A stretch of DNA of 64,000 nt from Zoogloea sp041908905 (GCF_041908905.1 NZ_JAYREK010000012.1:1-64000); one strand, 5' to 3'. Positions 45,149 to 53,672 are shown, counted from the stretch's first letter. Made by a program: numbers and translations. The notes: generated from the letters alone by a model not told the origin.

Positions 45149-46444
45149 TTGGTTCTGCGCAGCCTTTACACCCTCGTCTGGATCCTCGCGCTGCCCTTCG
45201 TGCTGCTGCGCCTGGTGTGGCGCGCGCGGCGGCAGCCCGACTACCTGCGGCACATCCCCGAGCGCTTCGGCGTCTACCGCACGCGGCTCAACAACCCGGT
45301 GATCTGGCTGCACGCCGTCTCGGTGGGCGAGACACGCGCCTCGGCGCCGCTCATCCACGCCCTGCTCGAGACCTACCCCGACCACCGGGTGCTCCTCACC
45401 CACATGACCCCCACCGGTCGCGCCACCGCCGCCGAACTCTACGGCCACCTCGCCCCGCGGGTGCAGAGCGCCTACCTGCCCTACGACCTGCCGTGGGCGA
45501 TCTCGGGCTTCCTGCGGCACTTCCACCCGCGCATCGGCGTGCTGATGGAAACCGAGCTGTGGCCCAACCTGGTCGAAGCCTGCCACCGCACGGGCACCCC
45601 GCTGGCGATGGTCAATGCCCGCCTGTCGGCGCGCTCGGCGCAGGGCTACCGGCGCATCGGCGGCCTCGCCCGCAACGCCTTCGCCCACCTGTCGGCCATC
45701 GGCGCCCAGACCGAGGCCGACGGCCAGCGCATCACCGAACTGGGCGCCCGCTACGTGATGATCACCGGCAACATCAAGTTCGACATCGCCCCGCCCGCCC
45801 CGATGCAGGTGCTGGCCGCCGACTTCCGCAACCGCTTCGGCCCCCAGCGCGAGATCCTGCTCGCCGCGAGCACCCGCGAGGGCGAGGAGGCCCCGCTCCT
45901 CGAAGCCTTCGCACGGATGTGCCCGCCCGAGGTGCTGCTGGTGCTGGTGCCCCGCCACCCCGACCGCTTCGACGAGGTCGCCAGGCTGGTCAAGCGCGCC
46001 GGCCTCAAGATGCAGAAGCGCTCGAAGGGCGTGCCGGTGATGGCCGACACCCGGGTCTGGCTGGGAGACTCGATGGGCGAGATGTATGCCTACTACGGCG
46101 CCGCCGACGTGGCGATCATCGGCGGCTCCTGGGCCCGGCTCGGCGGCCAGAACCCCATCGAGGCCAGCGCGGTGGGCTGCCCGGCCATCGTCGGCCCGCA
46201 TACCTTCAACTTCAAGGCGGTCTGCGAGCAGGCCATCGAGGTGGGGGCCGCGGTGCGCGCCGACGACATCGACGACGCCCTGCAGGTCGCCCTCGAGATC
46301 ATCGCCGACCCGATCCGCCGCAAGGCCATGAGCGAGGCCGGCAGCCTGTTCGCCCACTCCCACCGGGGCGCCACCGGCCGCACGATGGACCTGCTCACCC
46401 CGCTGCTGCGCACCGCCCGGCCACGCCGGCCCGGCGAGCGCTGA
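45149..46444 (+). CDS. waaA: 3-deoxy-D-manno-octulosonic acid (Kdo) transferase
   Basis: A 431-residue GT-B enzyme that adds Kdo to lipid A precursor at the inner membrane. An N-terminal helix (LYTLVWILALPFVLL) is followed by WLHAVSVGETRA, LTHMTPTGRATA, METELWPNL, NARLSARSAQGY, STREGEE, PRHPDRF and the C-terminal LGGQNPIEASAVG. Alignment by eye with WaaA places the start at TTG 45149 (MVLRSLYTL). ATGs at 45053 and 45062 would add about 30 residues not seen in the family. The frame is open far upstream but is not coding there. Confidence 0.92.
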   Translation: MVLRSLYTLVWILALPFVLLRLVWRARRQPDYLRHIPERFGVYRTRLNNPVIWLHAVSVGETRASAPLIHALLETYPDHRVLLTHMTPTGRATAAELYGHLAPRVQSAYLPYDLPWAISGFLRHFHPRIGVLMETELWPNLVEACHRTGTPLAMVNARLSARSAQGYRRIGGLARNAFAHLSAIGAQTEADGQRITELGARYVMITGNIKFDIAPPAPMQVLAADFRNRFGPQREILLAASTREGEEAPLLEAFARMCPPEVLLVLVPRHPDRFDEVARLVKRAGLKMQKRSKGVPVMADTRVWLGDSMGEMYAYYGAADVAIIGGSWARLGGQNPIEASAVGCPAIVGPHTFNFKAVCEQAIEVGAAVRADDIDDALQVALEIIADPIRRKAMSEAGSLFAHSHRGATGRTMDLLTPLLRTARPRRPGER

Positions 46445-46456
46445 AGCCGGCCGGGC

Positions 46457-47329
46457 TCAGCGCAGCAGGTAGTCTGCCACCCAGCCCGCAAAGATCGCCC
46501 CGCCGACCCAGTTGTTGTGCAGGAAGGCCTTGAAGCACCTGGGCCGGTCGCGGTCACGGATCAGCGTGTAGTGATAGCCCATCAGCCCGGCCGCCACCGC
46601 CAGCCCGGCCAGGAAGGGCGCGCCGGCCCCGGTGGCGAGCCCGGCCCAGCCCAGCAGCAGCAGGGTCAGCGCGTAGCAGATCATGATCGCCGTGACCTCG
46701 AAGCGGCCAAAGGTGATCGCCGAGGTCTTGATGCCGATCTTCAGGTCGTCCGGCCGGTCCACCATCGCGTACTCGGTGTCGTAGGCCACCGCCCAGAACA
46801 CATTGGCCAGCAGCATCACCCAGGCCACCAGCGGGATGTCGTTCTGGAAGGCGGCGAAGGCCATCGGGATGCCGAAGCCGAAGGCGATGCCCAGGTAAGC
46901 CTGCGGGATCGCCAGGAAGCGCTTGGTGTAGGGGTAGCTGCCGGCCAGGAACACCGCCGGCACGCTCATCGCGATGGTCAGCCCGTTGAGGGGCAGCACC
47001 AGCAGGAAGGACAGCAGCGCCAGCCCGGCGGCCAGCCCCAGGGCCTCCTTCGGGCTGATCCGGCGGGCCGCCAGCGGGCGGTTGCGGGTGCGCTCGACAT
47101 GGCCGTCGAAGTCCTTGTCGGCGTAGTCGTTGATCACGCAGCCGGCCGAGCGCATCAGCACCGTGCCGACCACGAAGATCGCCACCACCCACGCCGCCGG
47201 CCGGCCGTCGCTGGCCACCCACAGGGCCCACAGGGTCGGCCACAGCAGCAGCAGGATGCCGATGGGTTTGTCGAGGCGCATCAGCTTTTCGTATTCGGAC
47301 ACGCGTTGGCGCAGGCTCAGGGTCGTCAT
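46457..47329 (-). CDS. ubiA: 4-hydroxybenzoate polyprenyltransferase
   Basis: A 290-residue membrane prenyltransferase of ubiquinone synthesis with eight or nine helices. Both Asp-rich motifs are present: CVINDYADKDFDGHVERTRN and YDTEYAMVDRPDDLKIG. It attaches the polyprenyl tail to 4-hydroxybenzoate. It starts 5 bp after the ubiC stop, so ubiC-ubiA form an operon giving the first two committed steps. It is convergent with waaA (12 bp between stops). Confidence 0.95.
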   Translation of the reverse strand: MTTLSLRQRVSEYEKLMRLDKPIGILLLLWPTLWALWVASDGRPAAWVVAIFVVGTVLMRSAGCVINDYADKDFDGHVERTRNRPLAARRISPKEALGLAAGLALLSFLLVLPLNGLTIAMSVPAVFLAGSYPYTKRFLAIPQAYLGIAFGFGIPMAFAAFQNDIPLVAWVMLLANVFWAVAYDTEYAMVDRPDDLKIGIKTSAITFGRFEVTAIMICYALTLLLLGWAGLATGAGAPFLAGLAVAAGLMGYHYTLIRDRDRPRCFKAFLHNNWVGGAIFAGWVADYLLR

Positions 47330-47334
47330 GGTCG

Positions 47335-47889
47335 TCAGGGGTTCAGGCGCCGGATAGCCGGCAGGAAGACTTCGGTCACCAGCAGCGGCGCACCGTGGCG
47401 CCGGAAGGCCGAGCGGCGCGCCCACAGGGGCGGCAGGGCCGGCTCGCCGAGGGCCGCGGCCGCATGGTGCCAGCGCGGGTCGCGGGCGTCGAGCCGGGCG
47501 GCCTCGAGGGGCGAACGGCGCACCCGCGGGTCGTCGAACAGCACCGTCGCCAGCGGGCGCCCACCCAGACCGTGGAGCAGGTGCCAGGCGGCGGGGATCG
47601 CCGTGGCGGCCACCAGCGAGCGGGCGAACACCACCGGCTCGCCGTCGGCGAGGAGCAGCACCTCCCGCTGCCACAGGGCGCCGTGGCGCTGCACGCCGAG
47701 GGCGGCCAGCTCGTCCGGCAGCACGCCGGCCTTGCCCTGCCCCACCACCTGCAGCGAGAAGCGCCCGCAGCGGGCACGGATGCGCGCGGTGAGCGAGCTG
47801 TCGTCGGTGAGCCAGCCGCGCATGGCGCGCGGGGCCTGCCAGGCCGCCATCCGGAAGGGATCGCGGCCGGGGAAATGGGCGAGGGTCAT
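47335..47889 (-). CDS. ubiC: Chorismate lyase
   Basis: A 184-residue protein of the UbiC fold, which splits chorismate to 4-hydroxybenzoate and pyruvate. Supporting features: WLTDDSSLTARIRARC near the N-terminus, QREVLLLADGEPVVFARS, a central PLATVLFDD, and a C-terminal RRSAFRRHGAPLLVTEVFLP. These match the family, including the terminal Glu. Length is slightly above the E. coli enzyme. It is followed at 5 bp by ubiA. Confidence 0.9.
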   Translation of the reverse strand: MTLAHFPGRDPFRMAAWQAPRAMRGWLTDDSSLTARIRARCGRFSLQVVGQGKAGVLPDELAALGVQRHGALWQREVLLLADGEPVVFARSLVAATAIPAAWHLLHGLGGRPLATVLFDDPRVRRSPLEAARLDARDPRWHHAAAALGEPALPPLWARRSAFRRHGAPLLVTEVFLPAIRRLNP

Positions 47890-48080
47890 GGGGGGACTGC
47901 GTGGGCAAGCATGATGCGGCGCCATTGTAGGGCGTTTCGCGGCCCCCGCGGCGCGATCGGGCCCGCGCGATGATCCCGGCCGCTGCCGGGGGGGCTCCCG
48001 GACGGCCGACCAGCCCCGCGGCCGGCAAGGCGCCAACCTGACAATTTTTAACCGCACGAGGCACAACCACGGCATAACAA
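47890..48080. other. Intergenic spacer upstream of ubiC
   Basis: 191 bp of divergent spacer. The left part is very GC-rich and I see no gene or convincing hairpin with a T-run; the promoter of ubiC should lie here. From about 48040 the composition becomes AT-rich and belongs to the leader of the rightward gene. Confidence 0.5.
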
Positions 48081-48159
48081 TGATTTGTAACACAATGCTG
48101 GCGGCCGGATAGTCCCCTACCTATAGTGATTGGTAACAAGGCTTTTAAAAGAAAAGCCT
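48081..48159 (+). promoter_or_regulatory. Leader of the DUF362-SDR gene: direct repeats, -10 box and hairpin
   Basis: TGATTTGTAACAC (48081-48093) and TGATTGGTAACAA (48127-48139) are two near-identical 13-bp direct repeats 46 bp apart. TATAGT at 48122-48127 is a 5/6 -10 match. AGGCTTTT (48139-48146) and AAAAGCCT (48152-48159) form a perfect 8-bp stem with loop AAAAG in the likely 5' leader. The repeats could bind a regulator. Confidence 0.45.
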
Positions 48160-48200
48160 GGCATCGACCGCTGCAACGAACCCTCGAGGATGAGGCCGCC

Positions 48201-50360
48201 ATGCAAGCATCCGTCGTCGCCCTGGTTCGCAACACCTCCTACCAGCCGGAGGTCCTCCGGCAATCCATCGAACAGGCACTGGCCCTGATCGAACAACCGC
48301 TTTCCCGCCTCATCCGCCCCGGCGACCGGGTTCTCGTCAAGCCCTACCTGCGCCACGGGCCGATGCGCACCCCGGAGACCAACATGATCTCCCAGCCGGC
48401 CATCATCGAAGCGGTGATCGCCCTGGTGCGCGACTGCGGCGGGCACCCGATGCTGGGCGACGAAGGCTCGCGACGACTGCGGCAGACCCAGCCGCCCCCC
48501 GACGAAATGTGGCTGCACCTGCTGGCCGAACGGGCCGGTGCCGAGCTGGTGAGTTTCGCCAAGGCCGGCGGGCGCCTCGTGCCCAGCGGCATTCCGCGCC
48601 CCCACCAGTACCTGCTGAGCCGCGCCGTGCTCGACGCCGACGTGGTGATCAACCTGGCCAACGCCGTGCTCCATCCCACGCTGGTGTGGAGCGGCGCGGT
48701 CAAGAACATGTTCAACACCGTGATCGGCGCCGGCAACGCCCAGCTGTTCGAACTGCTGCGCGAGCGCGACGAGCTCAACGCCGCCGTCGCCGACCTGTGC
48801 CGGCTGTCACGCCCCACCGTGTCCCTGTCCGACATGACCACCGTGTGCCCGGACTCGAAGGCCGACCTGTGGCGCGTCGGCCTGATCGGCGCCTCCACCG
48901 ACCCGGTCGCCCTCGACAGCGTCTCCGTCCGCGCCCTGGGCTGGGACCCTGCGGAGATCGGCCACCTGACCTGGGGGCAACGGCTCGGGTTCGGCCACTG
49001 GGAGCAGCCGCACATCGACCTGCGCGGCCTGTCCTGGAGCGACCTCCCGGTTCTCGCCCAGCCCCCCCGCACGACCCGGCCCCAGCCTCCCGAGGGCCGG
49101 CTGCAGAAGGCGCTGCGCCTCCTCAACAAGACGACGCTGCGCCCGCGCCCGCTCATCGACGCCGGGCACTGCAACGGCTGCGCCGACTGCATCCGGATCT
49201 GCCCCATCGGCGCCATCAGCGCCGGCGCCGGGGGCCGGCCGGTCATCGACTACGCCCGCTGCGTGGATTGCATGGTGTGCACCGAAACCTGCCAGGCGCG
49301 CGCGATCACCTCGGGCGCCCGCAGCTGGCAGGCGCTCGCCCTGTGGCCCCGCACCCTCGCCCGCCGGGCCTGGCGGCGCAGCAAGACCGGCTACGTGTGG
49401 CGCCTCGGCCAGTTCTCCCTGCGCCTGCAGCTGAAGAAGTCGAAGCCGGTGCGCCAGCCGCGCCCCCGCGCCACGCCCACCCCGACGCGAAAGGAAGTCG
49501 CCATGTCCACCCCGGTCACGCCGCACGGATCGCCAGCCCGCGAAGGCGGCGTCGCGCTCATCGTCGGGGTCGGCCCGGGGCTGGGCGCGTCGCTGGCCCG
49601 CCGCTTCGCCCACGAGGGAATGGACATCGCCCTCGTCGCCCGGGACGGCCAACGCCTCGAGGCGCTCGCCGACGAGCTGCGGGGCCTGGGAGTGACCGCC
49701 CGGATCTACCCCTGCGACGTCACCGAAGACCCGGCCGTCACCGCGATGGTCCGCGCCGTGTGCCGCGAGTTCGACGTGCCCCGGCTGGCGGTTTACTGCA
49801 CCGAGCACTACGGCCCCGGCCACGTGGTGGACATCGACACGGCGGCCTTCGTGGAGTGCTGGGAGGTCAATTGCCTGGGCGCCTTCCTGGTCGGGCGCGA
49901 GGTGGCGCGGGCGATGCTGACCCGCGGCGACGGCACCCTCATCTTCACCGGCGCCACCGCCGCCCTGCGCGGCCGCGAAGGCTACGGCCTGGGCGCCTTC
50001 CTGGTCGGGCGCGAGGTGGCGCGGGCGATGCTGACCCGCGGCGACGGCACCCTCATCTTCACCGGCGCCACCGCCGCCCTGCGCGGCCGCGAAGGCTACG
50101 CCAACATGGCCGTCGGCAAATGGGGCCAGCGGGCCCTCGCCCAGTGCATGGCCCGGGAGCTCGGGCCGAAGGGCATCCACGTGGCCCATGTGGTCATCGA
50201 CGGCGGCATCCTCAAGGACGGCAGCTCGGCGCTGCAGTGGGAGCGCATGGCCGGCCTCTACCCCGACGAGATCGCCGAGAACTACGTCGCCCTGCACCGC
50301 CAGCACCCGAGCACCTGGACCCAGGAGCTCGACCTGCGGCCGTGGATCGAGAAGTTCTAG
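48201..50360 (+). CDS. DUF362/ferredoxin protein fused to a short-chain dehydrogenase, with internal duplication
   Basis: One open frame of 719 residues. Residues about 1-310 are a DUF362 domain. Two [4Fe-4S] motifs follow at about 324-366 (CNGCADCIRICP and CVDCMVCTETCQ), then a basic linker. From Met435 there is an SDR domain (LIVGVGPGLGASLARRF). This SDR lacks the usual Tyr: four residues before the conserved Lys (MAVGK) the residue is Met. A 38-residue segment is repeated exactly in tandem (about 558-633). ATG 48201 follows GAGGATGAGG. At the join, AAAGGAAG precedes ATG 49503, so the SDR may once have been, or may still be, a separate gene. Confidence 0.8.
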   Translation: MQASVVALVRNTSYQPEVLRQSIEQALALIEQPLSRLIRPGDRVLVKPYLRHGPMRTPETNMISQPAIIEAVIALVRDCGGHPMLGDEGSRRLRQTQPPPDEMWLHLLAERAGAELVSFAKAGGRLVPSGIPRPHQYLLSRAVLDADVVINLANAVLHPTLVWSGAVKNMFNTVIGAGNAQLFELLRERDELNAAVADLCRLSRPTVSLSDMTTVCPDSKADLWRVGLIGASTDPVALDSVSVRALGWDPAEIGHLTWGQRLGFGHWEQPHIDLRGLSWSDLPVLAQPPRTTRPQPPEGRLQKALRLLNKTTLRPRPLIDAGHCNGCADCIRICPIGAISAGAGGRPVIDYARCVDCMVCTETCQARAITSGARSWQALALWPRTLARRAWRRSKTGYVWRLGQFSLRLQLKKSKPVRQPRPRATPTPTRKEVAMSTPVTPHGSPAREGGVALIVGVGPGLGASLARRFAHEGMDIALVARDGQRLEALADELRGLGVTARIYPCDVTEDPAVTAMVRAVCREFDVPRLAVYCTEHYGPGHVVDIDTAAFVECWEVNCLGAFLVGREVARAMLTRGDGTLIFTGATAALRGREGYGLGAFLVGREVARAMLTRGDGTLIFTGATAALRGREGYANMAVGKWGQRALAQCMARELGPKGIHVAHVVIDGGILKDGSSALQWERMAGLYPDEIAENYVALHRQHPSTWTQELDLRPWIEKF
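49490..49505 (+). promoter_or_regulatory. Internal ribosome site and ATG at the DUF362/SDR junction
   Basis: AAAGGAAG is spaced correctly before ATG 49503 inside the long open frame. It looks like a normal gene start, and the SDR fold begins about 20 codons later. It supports independent translation of the SDR or an ancestral two-gene state in which the first gene lost its stop. Confidence 0.55.
49873..50100 (+). repeat. Perfect 114-bp in-frame tandem duplication in the SDR domain
   Basis: Bases 49873-49986 and 49987-50100 are identical by direct comparison. The period of 114 keeps the frame and repeats 38 residues starting LGAFLVGREVARAM and ending GREGY, covering a helix and the central strand before the active-site region. 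Zero divergence means it is very recent or an assembly artefact. Confidence 0.92.
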
Positions 50361-50365
50361 CGCCC

Positions 50366-50420
50366 CCGGGGCCGGGCTCCGCCCCGGCAAGGAAACCTGG
50401 GGCGGCCCCGCGTTTCCTTG
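50366..50420. terminator. Two hairpins between convergent genes (probable bidirectional terminator)
   Basis: CCGGGGC/GCCCCGG (50366-50387) and CAAGGAAAC/GTTTCCTTG (50388-50420, with an inner GGGG/CCCC stem) lie between the SDR stop and the recG stop. T-runs are short, so termination may be partial or the hairpins may stabilise mRNA ends. Confidence 0.5.
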
Positions 50421-50430
50421 AGCCCCGCCG

Positions 50431-52539
50431 TCAGGCCTTCAGCAGGTTGGCCCGGCCGCCGAACCAGCGGGCGGTGATCGCGTCGGCCACCCGCGGGGCG
50501 TCGCGGAGGATCTCCTCGGCGAGGCCGCGGGCGATGTCCACCAGCGCCGCGTCCTCCTCGAGGTCGGCGTAGCGGAGCAGCGGCACGCCGCTCTGGCGGG
50601 CGCCGATGAACTCGCCGGGGCCGCGGATGCGCAGGTCCTCGCGGGCGATCACGAAACCGTCGGTGTGCTCGTAGATGGCCTTCAGACGCTCGCGGCCGGC
50701 CTGGGACAGGGGCTGCGCGAAGATCAGGATGCAGGCCGACTGGTGCGCGCCGCGCCCCACCCGCCCGCGCAGCTGATGGAGCTGGGCGAGGCCGAAGCGC
50801 TCGGCGTGCTCGATGACCATCAGGCTGGCGTTGGGCACGTCCACGCCCACCTCGATCACCGTGGTCGCCACCAGCACCTTGAGCTCGCCGCTCACGAAGG
50901 CGTCCATGGTGGCCGACTTGACGTCGTTCTTGAGCCGCCCATGGACCAGCCCGACCGGCAGCTCGGGCAGCGCGGCGGAGAGCATCTCGAAGGTTTCCTC
51001 GGCGGTCTTCAGCTGCAGCGCCTCGGACTCCTCGATCAGCGGACATACCCAGTAGGCCTGACGCCCCTCCAGGCAGGCCGCGCGGACGCGCTGGATCACC
51101 TCGTCGCGGCGCGCCTCGGCGACCAGCTTGGTGATGATCGGGCTGCGGCCCGGCGGCAGCTCGTCGAGCACCGACACATCGAGGTCGGCGTAGTAACTCA
51201 TCGCCAGCGTGCGCGGGATCGGCGTGGCGGACATCATCAGCATGTGCGGCGATTCGCCGGCCTGGCCCTTCTCGCGCAGGGCGAGGCGCTGGCGCACGCC
51301 GAAGCGGTGCTGCTCGTCCACCACCGCCAGGGCCAGGCCCGGCAGCGTGACCGGGTCTTCGATCAGCGCGTGGGTGCCCACCGCCAGCAAAATCTCGCCG
51401 GCGGCGAGGCGGGCCAGGGTGGCCTCGCGCTCCTTCTTCTTGCGGCTGCCGGACAGCCAGGCCACCTCCAGCCCCAGGGGCGCCAGCCAGCCGGCGAGCT
51501 TGCGGTAGTGCTGCTCGGCGAGGATCTCGGTGGGCGCCATCAGCACCGCCTGGCGGCCGTTCTCGGCGGCCTGCAGCATCGCCAGCGCCGCCACGCAGGT
51601 CTTGCCCGAGCCCACGTCGCCCTGCAGGAGGCGCTGCATCGGGTGGTCGGAGGCGAGGTCGCGGGCGATCTCGGCAAAGGCGCGGGCCTGGGCGCCGGTG
51701 AGGGCGAAGGGCAGCTGACCGAGGAGCTCGCGGGTCAGGGTGTCGCGCAGCGGCAGCCCCGGGGCGTTCTTGGCGCGGCGGGCGGCGTAGGCCCGGCGCA
51801 GGGATATCTGCTGGGCCAGCAGCTCGTCGAGCTTGATGCGCTGCCAGGCCGGGTGACCGCGGTCTTCGATGTCCACCAGCGCGATCGACGGCGGCGGCGC
51901 GTGCAGCAGGTGCAGCGCCTCGGGCAGGGAAGGCAGGTTGAGATTGCGGCGCAGCGCTTCGGGCAGCTCGTCGCGCACCCCGTTGTGACGCAGCGCGCCG
52001 GCAACCAGCTTGCGTAACGCCGACTGGGCGAGGCCGGCGGTGGTCGGATAAACGGGGGTCAGGCTCTCGGGCAGCGGCTCGCCGGCGGCCACCGGCTTGA
52101 GGCGCGGGTGGATCATCTCGGCGCCGAAGAAGCCGTCGCGCAATTCGCCAAAGATGCGCAGCCGGCTGCCCGCGGCCAGCTGCTTCTGCTGCTGGGGGTA
52201 GAAATGCACGAAGCGCAGCATCACCTCGCCGCTGACGTCCCGCGCCCGGGCCACCAGCTGGCGGCGCGGCGGCGGCGTGACCTCACAGGAGATCACCTCG
52301 ACCTCGCACTGGGCCGGCACGCCCGGGCGCACGTCGGCGAGCATGGTGAGGCGGGTCTCGTCCTCGTAGCGCAGCGGCAGGTGAAGGATCAGGTCGGCCG
52401 GCGAGAACACGTCGATCTTCGCCAGCCGCTCGGCGAGCTGCGGCCCCACCCCCGGCCAGCCGCGGTGGACGGGCTTCTTCGGGGCGGCGGGGGCGCGTTC
52501 GGCGGGCGCGGGGCCAGCCGGCTCGACGACTTCGGCCAA
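50431..52539 (-). CDS. recG: ATP-dependent DNA helicase RecG
   Basis: A 702-residue superfamily 2 helicase that remodels stalled forks and branched DNA. The N-terminal wedge/OB domain (about 25-200, DLILHLPLRYED) precedes helicase motifs: LLQGDVGSGKT (Walker A), VVDEQHRFGVRQR (DEQH box), MSATPIPRTL, and motif VI QLRGRVGRG. The TRG-type C-terminus is present. No ATG fits; translation starts at TTG 52539, 3 bp after the ridA stop, so ridA-recG are probably one unit. Confidence 0.95.
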   Translation of the reverse strand: MAEVVEPAGPAPAERAPAAPKKPVHRGWPGVGPQLAERLAKIDVFSPADLILHLPLRYEDETRLTMLADVRPGVPAQCEVEVISCEVTPPPRRQLVARARDVSGEVMLRFVHFYPQQQKQLAAGSRLRIFGELRDGFFGAEMIHPRLKPVAAGEPLPESLTPVYPTTAGLAQSALRKLVAGALRHNGVRDELPEALRRNLNLPSLPEALHLLHAPPPSIALVDIEDRGHPAWQRIKLDELLAQQISLRRAYAARRAKNAPGLPLRDTLTRELLGQLPFALTGAQARAFAEIARDLASDHPMQRLLQGDVGSGKTCVAALAMLQAAENGRQAVLMAPTEILAEQHYRKLAGWLAPLGLEVAWLSGSRKKKEREATLARLAAGEILLAVGTHALIEDPVTLPGLALAVVDEQHRFGVRQRLALREKGQAGESPHMLMMSATPIPRTLAMSYYADLDVSVLDELPPGRSPIITKLVAEARRDEVIQRVRAACLEGRQAYWVCPLIEESEALQLKTAEETFEMLSAALPELPVGLVHGRLKNDVKSATMDAFVSGELKVLVATTVIEVGVDVPNASLMVIEHAERFGLAQLHQLRGRVGRGAHQSACILIFAQPLSQAGRERLKAIYEHTDGFVIAREDLRIRGPGEFIGARQSGVPLLRYADLEEDAALVDIARGLAEEILRDAPRVADAITARWFGGRANLLKA

Positions 52540-52542
52540 GGC

Positions 52543-52923
52543 TCAGCCGATCACCAGGATCGCGTCGGCCTCGACCACCGCGCCGCGGGGCAGCTCCTTG
52601 ACGCCGACGGCGGCGCGGGCCGGGTAGGGCTCGCTGAAGTAGCGGGCCATCACCTCGTTGACCTTGGCGAAGTTGGCCAGGTCGGTGAGGTAGATGTTGA
52701 GCTTGACCGCGTCGGCCAGGGAACCGCCGGCCGCCTCGGCCACCGCCTTGAGATTCTCGAACACGCGCACGGTCTGCGCCTCGAAGCCCTCGACCATCTG
52801 CATGGTGGCCGGGTCGAGGCCGATCTGGCCCGACAGATACACGGTGTTGCCGGCCTTGACGGCCTGGGAGTAGGTGCCGATGGCGGCGGGGGCGCTGGTG
52901 GTGGCGATGATCTGCTTGGACAT
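52543..52923 (-). CDS. ridA: RidA family reactive enamine/imine deaminase
   Basis: A 126-residue trimeric RidA/YjgF protein that hydrolyses 2-aminoacrylate and related imines. It has GTYSQAVKAGNTVYLSGQIG, ENLKAVAEAAG, and the active-site Arg region PARAAVGVKELPRGA with terminal VEADAI. Length is normal. It is located 3 bp before recG. Confidence 0.94.
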   Translation of the reverse strand: MSKQIIATTSAPAAIGTYSQAVKAGNTVYLSGQIGLDPATMQMVEGFEAQTVRVFENLKAVAEAAGGSLADAVKLNIYLTDLANFAKVNEVMARYFSEPYPARAAVGVKELPRGAVVEADAILVIG

Positions 52924-52985
52924 GGAGTGACTCCGTGGGGTTGGACTGACTAATTTTACAGGCGGAATGGGAAGTGGGGGGCGTA

Positions 52986-53109
52986 GTCGGGTTAGCCCGA
53001 AGGGCGTGACCCGACACCGGGCGTGCCGCTCCGCACGGGTCGGAACACCGGAGACGATGGCGCGGCGGTATTGCTCGGGGATGTCGGGTTACGCTGCGCC
53101 GACCCGACC
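52986..53109. repeat. REP-like palindrome pair
   Basis: Two palindromic units with the same core. GTCGGGTTA (52986-52994) pairs imperfectly with TGACCCGAC (53007-53015), and GTCGGGT (53084-53090) pairs perfectly with ACCCGAC (53103-53109) around TACGCTGCGCCG. The GTCGGGTTACGC-type palindrome is a common intergenic repeat in Proteobacteria as I recall. It fills most of the ridA upstream gap; the AT-rich 53111-53150 part (TAATAT at 53141) may hold the next gene's promoter. Confidence 0.6.
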
Positions 53110-53207
53110 CACGAATTACCCAAAAAGCTTAGCATTAAGTAATATCCCCTGGCGCGCCAGAACAGCCGCATTTCGAGCCTATCCATTTCAAATTCAGGAA
53201 CACCGCC

Positions 53208-53672
53208 ATGGCCCAGAACCTCATCTCCCTCGATCTCACCGACAATCTGCCCAAGTTCGATGCCGCGCTGGATGCCATCGAGCAGGTGATGGATATCTTC
53301 GTGTCCCTCACGCCGGAGCAGGTGCGGCGGCTCACCAAGATCGGGGACAAGAGCGAGACCTTCTGCCGGCAGACCACGGCGATCCTCGAGCAGAACCAGC
53401 AGGCGGTGCCGCCGGGCTTCGACCTGGAAGAGCTGAAGCGCGACCTGGCCGCCTACGACGCGCTGCGCCCGCGGCTGCTGCGCCTGCAGGCCCTGACGGC
53501 CAAGTGCGCCGACACCCGGGTGGCCCTCGGCAGCGACATCCAGGCGGCGAGCTACGACGGTTACGGGCTGCTCAAGATGTTCGGCAAGGCCGACAACGTG
53601 GCGCCCCTGCAGGAGAGCATGCGCTCCAACGTCCGACGCAAATCGCCGGCCCCGGGCCAGGATGCGGCCTGA
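53208..53672 (+). CDS. Hypothetical protein, helical
   Basis: A 154-residue protein that I do not recognise. It looks largely alpha-helical: AALDAIEQVMDIFVSLTPEQ, FCRQTTAILEQNQQ and a basic, probably unstructured C-terminus. It has no membrane segment, signal or metal motif. ATG 53208 follows AGGAA. It sits between REP-like palindromes and the hairpin array, and may be co-directional with the DUF1016 gene 384 bp downstream. GC content and codon use look like the rest of the window, so it is probably a real gene. Confidence 0.65.
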   Translation: MAQNLISLDLTDNLPKFDAALDAIEQVMDIFVSLTPEQVRRLTKIGDKSETFCRQTTAILEQNQQAVPPGFDLEELKRDLAAYDALRPRLLRLQALTAKCADTRVALGSDIQAASYDGYGLLKMFGKADNVAPLQESMRSNVRRKSPAPGQDAA

